Below, piece after piece: positions 21,301-30,316 of a stretch of 64,000 nucleotides of DNA; position 1 is the stretch's first letter, and each line of letters opens with the position of its first letter. The stretch covers positions 16,201 through 80,200 of the forward strand of contig JAAEAF010005089.1 of the NCBI GenBank assembly GCA_011037195.1. Direction: 5' to 3'. Source of the DNA: Triatoma infestans (lineage: Eukaryota; Arthropoda; Insecta; Hemiptera; Reduviidae). Position numbers and translations under genes: made by a program. Under the pieces are notes generated by a model. It did no database searches and was not told the DNA's origin. It saw nothing but the letters and a program-made list of their open reading frames with translations.

Positions 21301-23764
21301 GCGATATGCGGGAGTCTCTGGGGATTCCGAGGATAAAACGAATAAAACAGTTCATAAGACGTTTAAGTTTGGCCTCGAGATCTCCAGAGAGTCCCCCGTA
21401 CACTAAGCAACCATAGTCGAAATGGGGGAATATAAGGGAGGTCACAAGGAGTTGACGGGTCTTCGCTGGGAGGAGATGGCGGGAGATGTTGAACTGTCTG
21501 AGGATAAATATGGATTGGCGGTTAATGTGGGAGATGTGATTTTTCCAGGAGAGGTTTTGGTCGAAGATGATTCCGAGGTTTTTAACAGAAGAACAATATT
21601 TTATCGGGATGTTGTTGAGGAAAAGGGTGGGGAAGGGAGCAGTGGAGTTTATGAGGAATTGGGAACCAATGACAATGGCTTTGGATTTGTCTGGGTTAAG
21701 GGAAAGCATGTTAGCTACTGCCCACGAATTAATGTTGTTAAGATCATCCTGCAGCTTGTTTATTGCATCTTGAAGATCAGAAGGCTTAAAGGACAGGTAA
21801 ATCTGGGAGTCATCGGCATAAAGGTGGTAGCTGGAATGGACAATGGATAAAGGCAGATCATTAATATATACAGAAAAGAGGGTTGGGGATAAAGAGGAGC
21901 CCTGGGGCACGCCACGGGAAAGAGGAAGGGGATTAGAAGGTTCGCTACCTGGGATAACTACATACTGGGATCGGTTGGATAGAAAGGATTGGAACCAACG
22001 GATGGCGCTATTGGACAGAGAGAGGGACTGGAGTTTAGTGAGAAGAATTTGGTGGTCAACAGTATCAAATGCTTTTGAGAAGTCTAAGAGAACTAGAATA
22101 GTGAGTTGTTGGTTGTCTATGGCGATTTGTAAGTCATGGGTGATTTTTAGGAGAGCTGATTGAGTCGAGTACCCGGGGCGGAAGCCAGATTGAAGTGGGT
22201 TAAGCAGGTGATTCTGTTCAAGGTAGTTGGATAATTGGGACTGTACTAAACGTTCTAAAGGTTTGGAAAGATTGGATAGAAGGGAAATGGGACGAAAATC
22301 GTTGGGAGAGCATGGGTTTGTGGTTTTACTGAGTGGGCGGACTAAGGCAGTTTTCCATTGAGAGGGAAAGACAGAATTTTGGAGGGAGAAATTGTAAATG
22401 TGAAGAAGGACGGGCAGGATTGCAGAGAGACAGGATTTAATTAGTTTAACAGGAACGTTGTCAGGTCCATGGTCATTTGTTCGGGATTTAAGTACTGCAG
22501 GTAGGAGATCTTCCGGAGTTATGTAGGAGAAAAACAAATTGTTGGAATTAAAAGGACGCATGGGAAGTGGGAGGGGGTTGGGTGTAACTAGGGAAGAAGA
22601 GGATACAAAGTGAGTATTTAGAACATCAGCAGACAGGGAAATGGAACACAAACGGTTTGATTTACAAAGAGAAAGTTTACGAAGGATGGACCATTTAGCT
22701 TTAGAATCGGGAGCATTGCAAACGGATTGGTGGATGAAGAGAGACTTAGCTCGACGAATGGAGGACTGAGTAAGATTGCGTAAGTGTTTGTAGGAGCTGT
22801 AATCGCAGGTAAGGCGGGTCTGTCTGTATTTCCGTCTGGCTGCTTCTCGTCTTTTTATCAGGGATTTAAGGTCAGGTGTGAGCCAGGGAGCAGGAGGGCG
22901 GCGGAAACGACGGGTATGAAGTGGAGCATGGGACTCGAGAAGGAAGTGAAGGTAATTTGTAAGGAGGTGTACCATAGGGTCTATGGAATTAGAAGAAAAA
23001 ATTGTGTCGTAAGGGAAGTTTTCTAGGTCAGGTTTTAATTTTTCAAAGGAAAGGGAATCGAGATTGCGAAAAGTACAGATTTTGGGTGTGATAATAGGGA
23101 TAGGTAGGTCGAAGGTGATGTGGATAAGATCATGAGATGATAGGAAGGGAACTGGATGCTGAGAGGAGGCTAGGAGTTTTTCTTGGGAATCCAAAATGAA
23201 AAGATCAAGCCAGGTGTCGGAAGAATGGGTATGATGGGTAGGAGAGTAGGGTACTACAAAAAGATTGAGGCAATAGACGAGGTCTGTGAGGTAGGACACA
23301 TCTGAAGACTCGGCAAGGAGATTGGTATTGAAGTCACCAGTAAGGATTATGTGGGAATAACGGGGGACTAACTGGTAAAGGAAGGATTCAAAGGACTGGT
23401 CAAAGGGCACACGGGGTGGACGATATACGACAGAGAAAAGGAGTGGTGATGAGGGGGTAGATATCTCTATAAAAATATATTCAAGGTGAGGAAGATCGGA
23501 AGATGGAGAATAGAAGAGGAGTTTGGACTTCAAGCTATCATGAACAAAGAGACAGACACCTCCTCCGGTTCTGTCTTCTCTGTCATGTCGCCAGAGGGTA
23601 TAGTTCGGAAGGGAGACACGAGAGGAAGGGATAAAGGGTTTGAGCCAGGATTCAGAAACTGCTATGACATGATAAAAATTATCGAGGAAATAAAGGAGGA
23701 ATTCGTCATAGTGGGCAAGAAGGGTTTGGGCATTAACGTGACAGGATGTCAGGACATTACTCAT
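21284..23764 (-). CDS. CR1-group LINE ORF2 (endonuclease and reverse transcriptase)
   Basis: The 826-codon frame encodes the enzymes for target cleavage and cDNA synthesis. Residues about 1-220 are the apurinic-type endonuclease: NAQTLL at the start, then AVSESWLKPF, YRPPRVP, ILTGDFNTNL and the terminal SSHDLIHITFD. A linker with RRPPAPWLTPDLK follows. The reverse transcriptase covers about 420-690, with DHGPDNVPVKLIK, FRPISLLSNLSKPLERLV, LDFSKAFDTVDH, GVPQGSSLSPTLFSVYINDL and the active site HLYADDSQIYL (about codon 650). The thumb includes LNPDKSKAIVIG and KNLGIIFDQNLSW. There is no RNase H. Only the final frameshift near 21290 prevents a complete protein, so the copy is fairly young. The first codon may not be the native start. 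Confidence 0.9.
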   Translation of the reverse strand: MSNVLTSCHVNAQTLLAHYDEFLLYFLDNFYHVIAVSESWLKPFIPSSRVSLPNYTLWRHDREDRTGGGVCLFVHDSLKSKLLFYSPSSDLPHLEYIFIEISTPSSPLLFSVVYRPPRVPFDQSFESFLYQLVPRYSHIILTGDFNTNLLAESSDVSYLTDLVYCLNLFVVPYSPTHHTHSSDTWLDLFILDSQEKLLASSQHPVPFLSSHDLIHITFDLPIPIITPKICTFRNLDSLSFEKLKPDLENFPYDTIFSSNSIDPMVHLLTNYLHFLLESHAPLHTRRFRRPPAPWLTPDLKSLIKRREAARRKYRQTRLTCDYSSYKHLRNLTQSSIRRAKSLFIHQSVCNAPDSKAKWSILRKLSLCKSNRLCSISLSADVLNTHFVSSSSLVTPNPLPLPMRPFNSNNLFFSYITPEDLLPAVLKSRTNDHGPDNVPVKLIKSCLSAILPVLLHIYNFSLQNSVFPSQWKTALVRPLSKTTNPCSPNDFRPISLLSNLSKPLERLVQSQLSNYLEQNHLLNPLQSGFRPGYSTQSALLKITHDLQIAIDNQQLTILVLLDFSKAFDTVDHQILLTKLQSLSLSNSAIRWFQSFLSNRSQYVVIPGSEPSNPLPLSRGVPQGSSLSPTLFSVYINDLPLSIVHSSYHLYADDSQIYLSFKPSDLQDAINKLQDDLNNINSWAVANMLSLNPDKSKAIVIGSQFLINSTAPFPTLFLNNIPIKYCSSVKNLGIIFDQNLSWKNHISHINRQSIFILRQFNISRHLLPAKTRQLLVTSLIFPHFDYGCLVYGGLSGDLEAKLKRLMNCFIRFILGIPRDSRISHFITS

Positions 23765-24107
23765 GAGGGAAAGTAAGGAAAACTGGACTCATGAAGAAGG
23801 AGAAAAGAATAGAAGTAAGGAAAGGGGACGAGGGAGTGGAAGGAATGTACATTCTAAGTATAATCTTTACAATTACATATAAGTCTTTACAAATATAGCA
23901 GTACTTACAAAAATGACAATGCTTACAAAAATAACAGTATTCACAAAAATAACGACAATAGACTCGGTTGAATAAGTTAAGACAGTTCCTGGATGATAAA
24001 TAAAAATGATATGTGGAAACTGAATGAAAATTAATATAAATTATGAATAATAAAAAAAATAAAGAAATATTTTCCCCGAAAGACGAGGTAAAATTATTAA
24101 TAAACAA

Positions 24108-24260
24108 TAGAAACTTTAAAATTAAGTAAAAATTAAACTTTAAAAATAAATAAAAATGAAACTTTGAAAATAAACGAAAATGAAACTTTAGAAATAAATA
24201 AAAATTAAACTTTGAAAATAAGTAAAAATGAAGCTTTAAAAATACATAAAAATAGAAGAC
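24108..24260 (-). repeat. Tandem repeat in LINE spacer
   Basis: About five imperfect copies of a 27-28-bp unit containing 'aaactttgaaaataaa' and 'taaaaatgaaac' lie between ORF1 and ORF2. A second short array (18-bp period, 'cttacaaaaataacag' type) is at about 23885-23960. Confidence 0.75.
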
Positions 24261-24299
24261 TCGAGAGGAGAAACAGGGGTGGAGACCAGTAGGAGTACG

Positions 24300-24779
24300 T
24301 CAGAGAAACAAGTCGAGGTCATCCGGACTGTCAATAATAACAGCCGGATGACCATCCTCCTTACGGCACTTGACCCGGCCGCCACTGAACCATAGGTACT
24401 TGAGTTTATTGGCTACTTTCTTCTGACGTGCCAGCCAGTAGAGATGTTTGTTGGTTGGGCACATGGCTTCAGCCACGTAGATCCTGGAGTCACTGTCCGC
24501 CCAGCCCAGATGACGAGTGGAGAAGTCCCTCTTCACCTTCCTAAGGCGGATCACCTCCTCTGCTACGGACTGCCGGATAAACCGGGCGATGAGTGGACCT
24601 GGAGTTTCATCTTGCCTAGGCTTGAGTCTAATGGCGTGGTCCAAGTCGTCGGCGAGAATCTTTAGACCCAGGCCAGCACAAACGCTCATCACAACAGTAG
24701 CAGGCACTTCATCAGATTTAGCAGGAATCCCCCTAATCTCTATCGTGTTTCTCAGAAGTCCTTGTTCGGAGTCCTTCTA
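24300..24779 (-). pseudogene. CR1-group LINE ORF1, N-terminus missing
   Basis: The frame runs in from the truncated end (about 24775) through NTIEIRGIPAKSDEV, KILADDLDHAIRLKPRQDE, PGPLIARFIRQSVAEEVIRL and KRDFSTRHLGWADSDSRIYVAEAMCPTNKHLYWLAR to a stop at 24300. This is the nucleic-acid-binding C-terminal domain found in ORF1 proteins of Jockey/CR1-group elements (FP25K-like). The coiled-coil or N-terminal part expected upstream is lost at the 5' truncation. ATG is not at its start here. Confidence 0.75.
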
Positions 24780-24785
24780 TACAAG

Positions 24786-25760
24786 CACAAAAGATTAAAG
24801 TATATTTTGTTCTGAGTTCAATTTCATGTTGAGTTTTCTTATTAGTTTCTTTCCTTAATTTAACTCTTTTGTTTTGTATTTTATTTTGGAGTATCTTGTA
24901 CATAGTCTAGTGTTTATAGGCAGGTGGACTAAAGCAATTTTTTTGTATGATATACTTTATATATATGTAAATAAAATATTATTTTTATTACTAGAAGAGA
25001 AAGTTGTATGAGTGTTTCACACCAGATTTTTTTTTTTTTTGAAGTTCTTTATTCGATAATCGAAAATAGAAAAAGAAAAGAAGAATTTATACTAAGCGAT
25101 TATCTTGTGGTAATTTTCTTTCAATGATTTCCTAAGATTTTAAAAGTTCGACTGTACTTTTTTTGTCTCCCTTCTCTACTTTCTTTCTCACCAAAGTGAG
25201 AGGAAAAATGTGAAGAACGATAAGGGATTAGAAATGGATCGAAGGAATCCTACAGTTACTTGATTTCATTTTTCACCCAGTCAGCTGCTAACTTTTTTCT
25301 AACTTATATAACCCCACTTTTAAGGGAAGTGAATATTCTTCTTTATTTTTACGTTTTTAAAGGTTATATAACCTTCTGTTTTTCCTCATATAAATTCACC
25401 TCATAACTAATTATATCACGTAATTATAACAATTTATTTTTGTATTACATAACTAATTGGCCAGCAGGGTTGCAATGACATCTGACTGCCTTATTTTTGT
25501 ATAAGATTGTTTTATTTATTTTAAATATATATTATAATTAGAGGTATAGGTATTTATTGTTTTGATATTCGTTACGACCGCTGTAATTGATGTAAAATGG
25601 GTGTTGAGGTTCTGTCACAACATAGTGATCGATTTTACAACATTATATATTTAATGTATGCTCCTCTTTCTCTACAACAATTTACAACTTAATCAAAATA
25701 CTAAACACCTATCGCAAAGACAATTGTAAATAGTACATAAATGTTTATGCAAACCTATTT
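24786..25760. other. AT-rich sequence with a Helentron-like 3' end
   Basis: At 24996-25040 'agaagagaaagttgtatgag', 'tgtttcacaccag' and a T-run match the 3' terminus of the repeat at 16583. The rest is unrecognised. The segment 25590-25620 matches one at 8752. Confidence 0.55.
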
Positions 25761-25970
25761 TTTTTTTAATTTAAGGCGCGTCAACATCTATGGTTCTTGG
25801 CGCCCGGAGCCTTCTCAGTGCCCTGCCGCCCTCCGGACAGTGTTCTCTCGTTACAGTGAGCTGTAGAGGCTCCTAGGAAGAAAAAAATCCAGGGGTAGCA
25901 CTGCTAGACTCGAACCCGGATCCTCCGCGTAGGAGTCCAGTACGCTAACCACTAAGCTATTCCCTTCCCT
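25761..25970 (-). mobile_element. tRNA-derived SINE with target duplication
   Basis: This is the best complete copy. In sense, the head has an A box ('tagcttagtgg') and B box ('ggttcgagtc') for RNA polymerase III. The body follows, with 'ctaggagcctctacagctc', 'aacgagagaacactgtccgg' and 'agaaggctccgggcgcc'. The conserved 3' end is 'gatgttgacgcgccttaaat' and then A/T. It is flanked by 'gcaaacctattt' (25749-25760) and 'gcaaacttattt' (25971-25982), one mismatch apart. There is no coding capacity; it depends on a LINE for movement. Confidence 0.9.
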
Positions 25971-25982
25971 GCAAACTTATTT

Positions 25983-26993
25983 AAAAACAAAATAAAATCA
26001 TTTTAGCTCCATTAAAAATTAATTTTGTTTAATACACACCATTTTTGTTTTGAAATGGACAAGTGATGAAGAATTTTCATAATGGAAATTGTTAAAAAAA
26101 CCCGAGTCATTAAAATTTAATTAAAAGCGATGATAGTGCGCAAAATCAATTTTGGATTTAAATCTATAGTAATTAGTATATTAATTACCTTCCTCATATC
26201 TTTCTTGATATCTGGTGGTATATAATTTAATTCATAGTATGTACGAAATATCACTGATTCAGTTTTGTAAAATTTGTTAATAAGATATCAATTTTGATAT
26301 TTTGATAGTTTCGTAAATAATGATAACGATATATTCTATATTATAAATTGGTTAATTTAATTCTGATTATAATATTAAATAAAATTAATTCACTCCAAAT
26401 GTATCACAAGAAATAAAAGGTTTTAAAATTGTGTTTGTTTAAGCTCTACAAATACGTGCAATCTTAAAGGAAGCCACAGTGTAGGATTACTACGTTGGGG
26501 GGGGGGAAACCTTCTAGTTCTTATATGATCTTTTGGGCTTCTACGGCCATTCTCATACAAATAAGTTTTCGGGTTGAGACCGAGTTAGTGGTTCGTTAGA
26601 AACGACGTTTAGCTAATATTGCAATGGCTTCTTCAAGATACGGTCACCTTGAATGTCATGGGAAACTTTGATTAATCAAAGCTCATTGCAATATGGGCAA
26701 AACCTCGGTTTATAACGAACCACTGACGCGATTTCTGCCTAAACAGCTAAGTGTTTTGCTTCTATTCCTTTTTATTAAGGCATCTTTATGTCTAGATGTA
26801 ATTTTTCCCAAAAAAATGTCTACACCAACCATTGAATTGAGATGGATATAAAACTTTTAAAAACAAATTGCCATTTAGAGCGACATACAAACGGACATAT
26901 AGAATTTTTGGCAATTTATATAAGGTAAAGGCGCTACTTTTTCTATCCAACGACCTCGTCGTTGGCCTTCTCGGCCTTTCGACTCCTCGCAGT
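25983..26993. other. AT-rich sequence containing a foldback
   Basis: No gene is seen. The foldback at 26575-26750 is listed separately, and a G-run lies at 26499-26507. Confidence 0.4.
26575..26750. repeat. Short foldback (MITE-like)
   Basis: The outer arms are 'agtggttcgtta' (26588-26599) and 'taacgaaccact'. Inner arms 'atattgcaatgg' and 'cattgcaatat' are also inverted, giving a hairpin of about 170 bp with an interrupted stem. No target duplication was recognised. Confidence 0.7.
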
Positions 26994-27726
26994 TCAGTAC
27001 TGTGTGGCTTGGTTCTTCAGAGACGATTCTTGCAGGCCACTTCTCATGTCCTGCAACGCCGCACATGTAAGTAAGTGGTCCGCAGCCATTTCTGCCATCC
27101 GGCACAATGAGCAAATGGGCGAATCAACCACACCAATTCTATGTAAGTGTTTATTCAAGTAGCCATGTCCAATAGCCAATCTGAAGCATGCTACCGCACT
27201 GCCTAGGCAACTCACTAGGCAGTCGAGTTTAGGGGTCGCACAATGGAGTCCATCGCTTGCCCTGTGAGTATCGCCGCATGTATTCATCCAGCATCACCCG
27301 GAAGGACTCTGTGGCCAGCCTTTTTTGCGGTTTGCAGTGAAATCTTTTTATTAGACTGCTGCATATTGCTGCTAGCTTTGGCTAGTGTATCTGCCGACTC
27401 ATTACCAGGTATATCGCAGTGGCTCGGGATCCACTGCAACACTTAATCTCTTCCCTGTCGGATGAGACTCTCGGCTAGGTCCTTGCAGCATTTCACATTA
27501 TCATCGCCACTGATGCCAGTGTTAGCGATGGTTAGAGTTGCTCCCTGGGAGTCAACAAACAAAACAATCTTAATCCAGGGTTCCTTGGCAACTGTCTCGA
27601 GAGCAAGCTTAATCGCAGTCACCTCCCCATCAAAATTGGAGGCCAGCCTGCCAACGGGTACGGAAAGCTGAAATGTATGACAGAAAACACCAGCCCCCGC
27701 ATTACACGAAGCATTAGTAGAGGCAA
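26994..27726 (-). pseudogene. LINE RNase H and C-terminal remnant
   Basis: The minus-strand translation runs STNASCNAGAGVF, then NFDGEVTAIKLALE, FVDSQGATLTI, a stop, and WIPSHCDIPGNESADTLAK. This is the order of RNase H motifs in I/LOA-group LINEs. It continues into HATPKLDC-like sequence and a Cys/His segment SPICSLCRMAEMAADHLLTC (C-x2-C-x8-H-x4-C counted from SLC). One stop interrupts RNase H. The upstream RT is absent: the pogo-type element begins at the break, so it may have truncated this copy. Confidence 0.75.
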
Positions 27727-28372
27727 GGTAAAGGCACTAGTAGTTGACACTGAATCAATAGTTGACACTCCAGAATAAATATGTGAAAATAAGGCTTGGG
27801 TTCATAATTTTGAATTTAAATTTTGGCGGCATATTGACGCCATCTTCATTTAAAGAAAATGCTATTCTAATTTTAAAACCATAGAATACTTTTTTAGTGA
27901 CTGGAAAGGTTCGCTCGCTGCAACCACCATATTGGTGTTTTGTGTCATTTTCTAGTGCACTTTAATAAGAAGGTGAGCTCATTTCATTAAACTATTACTT
28001 GAGATTAAGTCATTTAATTCATTAACTGGTATATGTTTCACATAATATGCGACTCGTAGATGCTATGCTATCCTTTTAGTCTCGTTATTTCAACAAATCA
28101 AAATGTTTGTTCCTCGTGTCAACTGTTCATACAATATTTTCGACCATGTTGAAGTAGTTGACAGGGTGTCAATTATTTGTGCATCATATGCTACATGCAA
28201 TTCTTTTCTTTCTTTGCTCACCGTGCTTGAAGAAGCAAATAGTTCTCAAAAATATCGAAATATCATCATAGAACAAGGGGTGTCAACCACTGATACCAGC
28301 TCTGTCAAATACTGATACAAACTTTTTTGTATTTTGTCTTTAATGATTTTTTTGTTTCCATGATATTTATCA

Positions 28373-29037
28373 TGCCACCAGTGAAAGGAAAGATGCTGTC
28401 TTACTCTGAAAAGCAAATGCTTGATGCCATTCATGATGTGGCAGTAGGATTACCGGTGGCAACAGCTGCCAAGAAGCATGGCATTCCTAGGGTCACGTTA
28501 CTTTACAAAGTGAAGGGAGAGATTCCTATAGAGCGAAGAATGGGGGCCTAAGTCTTGCTTATCAAAGGAGGAAGAGGAGTTATTAGTGAAATGGATAGCA
28601 ACATCTGCTAAAGCCGGATTCCTAATCACTAGAAATTTGGTTCTTAATAGTGTGCAGGAAATAATTAAAAAAAAAATCAATCGGCCAAATCCATTTGTAA
28701 ATAGACGGCCAGGTCGTTCTTGAATGAGAAGTTTTCTAACAGAAGCCCCACAATATCTGCAATGTTATCACAGAATCTCACAATTAATAGAGGATCTGTA
28801 TCATTCGAAAATGTACAGGGGGTGGAAAGTTGAAGTTTTCAACTTTTTAAAAGAAAATAATTTTGAAAATATACTATATGAATCTTCCCGAGTTTATAAC
28901 TCTGACGAAAACGCTTTTTTTCTTACCCCTGAAGCAAAAACAGTTTTATCTCAAAAAAAAGGTGAAAAAACGGTTTATCAAATAGTCAATTCGGATGAGA
29001 AGGAATGTCTGACGGTTTTAGTAACCGCTAACGCTAG
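28373..29037 (+). pseudogene. Pogo/Jerky-type transposase, N-terminal half
   Basis: ATG at 28373 begins with a Psq-type helix-turn-helix (YSEKQMLDAIHDVAVG, then AAKKHGIPRVTLLYKVKG, residues about 8-48). After a frameshift near 28550 comes the CENPB-type domain (LSKEEEELLVKWI, then PFVNRRPGRS at about 28690-28720). A third stretch gives the DDE core start: RVYNSDENAFFL (first catalytic Asp, about 28901) and EKTVYQIVNSDEKECLTVLVT. The reading frame is then cut by the LINE at 29038 and resumes at 34094. Confidence 0.9.
29022..29037 (+). repeat. 16-bp target-site duplication, left copy
   Basis: 'taaccgctaacgctag' here is identical to 34078-34093. Joining the flanks restores the transposase reading frame across the insertion (TANA followed by SGQPAPP). 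Confidence 0.95.
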
Positions 29038-30316
29038 AGCCAAAGGTTTGAGGGAGTATTCGTACTCACATAGGGTGAAACTTCCCTATGTTTCTCGAGA
29101 CGGTTATTCCGTCGCGGAACCTCATTCTAGCCCATCCAACGCGTCCTCGTCGCTGGCTCCGGAAACATCTGCGCTCCACTTTGTGGAAGCGTGGGTGGCT
29201 AAGTTGGGGGTGAACGCAGAGGGTAGCCTTCGGGCTATTTGGGAACCTAGCACTCCCACGTACCTCAGCTACAATTACAGACTAACAAGTGCAGTGGTTT
29301 TCCCATTAGGAGTGTGAGTTGGTGGAGATTTTTCTGCCCTCTGTTTGGGTCGCCATAATTTATGTGCGGCCTGAATCTCTTGCAGCGAATTCTTTTGCTG
29401 CGGAGCCTCCGTGGGAATTCATATTGCATCACTTACACCTAAACGCCTTAACATTATACACTTACATAGTTACAGTCTTACACGCCAGTGGCACGTGCTG
29501 GTGCCACCCACATGTTTGCCGTGTGTGGATACCTGTGTCGTGGGGGAGGGAAGTCCTGGTGGTTGAGGATGCAGGTTCTCGCTGGAGGCAAGTTTCCTCG
29601 GCGTGCCTTGCAGTCCAACACACCACTTTGGTTCCTGACTCCACTAAACAGGCGGCCAGAGCCTAACCCAGCTCTGGTCAATCGGCTAGCGTAAAGAACG
29701 CATGGGTGAGCTCCCGGGTATTGTGGGCCATGGCTCACAATCCCTGGGCGCTATATCTCTAGGGTAGCTCTGGCGCTTCTTCAAAGCGTCCCAAATTGTG
29801 AGGCTCCGTGGAGGGTGGAGAGCTCTGGAGATGAATTTTTAATTTTATTTATTATATGTTTTTAATTTTAAATTCGTCAGCCGGGGGCCCCTTAGAGGAG
29901 GGGGCCACCGGTGGTGGGGGTAATTCCTCTGTACATCCAGAGTCGGGTGACCAGGGCCTGGATGCACTAATGGGTGGGAATCTGGAAAAATATCCAGAGG
30001 CAGGGAAGGCTTGCTCTGGAGGAGAACGTGTCAGGAGGAGCCGCGGAGGACTTGTCCTCCTGCGGCGATTTCTGAAACGTGGTCATAGGAAAAAGGAAAG
30101 ATATGTAAGGCAGGTATTTTTATTTTTTTCTTTATATTTATTTGTTTGTTTATTTATTTATTTATATTTATCTATTTGTCTATTTATTTATTTAAATTTA
30201 TTTATTTTATTATTATTTGTTTATTTATTTATTTTATTATTATTCATTTATTTTTGTTCCTGCCTGCTATCAAGTTTGTCAGAAGTTCCATTTCTTACAT
30301 TAGTTGACTTATTACT
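29038..30316 (+). other. LINE 5' region, ORF1 not recognisable
   Basis: These 1.28 kb should hold the promoter and a gag-like ORF1 with CCHC knuckles, but no such motif is found. Frames of 90-150 codons exist. The last one (29856-30320) is Gly/Arg-rich at first (GGPLEEGATGGGG, then RRSRGGLVLLRRFLKRG) and then runs into a T/A-rich tract at 30117-30250 that gives only hydrophobic repeats. ORF1 may have been deleted, or this subfamily may lack it. Confidence 0.6.

Larger units (their letters stand above)
20771..24777 (-). mobile_element. CR1-group LINE, 5'-truncated in ORF1
   Basis: A 4-kb minus-strand element contains, in order, an ORF1 fragment (24779-24300), a spacer with tandem repeats, ORF2 (23764-20964 across one frameshift) and a short 3' UTR. 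The 3' end carries a perfect hairpin 'gggacttatgtccc' (20810-20823) and then a pentamer tail, (ATTTC)n in sense, at 20775-20790. Short microsatellite tails of this sort are typical of CR1/L2-group elements. The 8-mer 'tatacaag' at 20763-20770 and 24778-24785 may be the target-site duplication. Confidence 0.85.

Noticed and set aside
21422..23776. Plus-strand frames of 70-142 codons opposite the CR1-group ORF2
   Set aside because: They are antisense shadows of a well-supported reverse transcriptase ORF.
23757..24107. Minus-strand 116-codon frame with a run of Cys pairs resembling zinc knuckles
   Set aside because: The Cys pattern comes from an 18-bp tandem repeat in the LINE spacer; there is no His ligand spacing of a known finger and no conservation signal.
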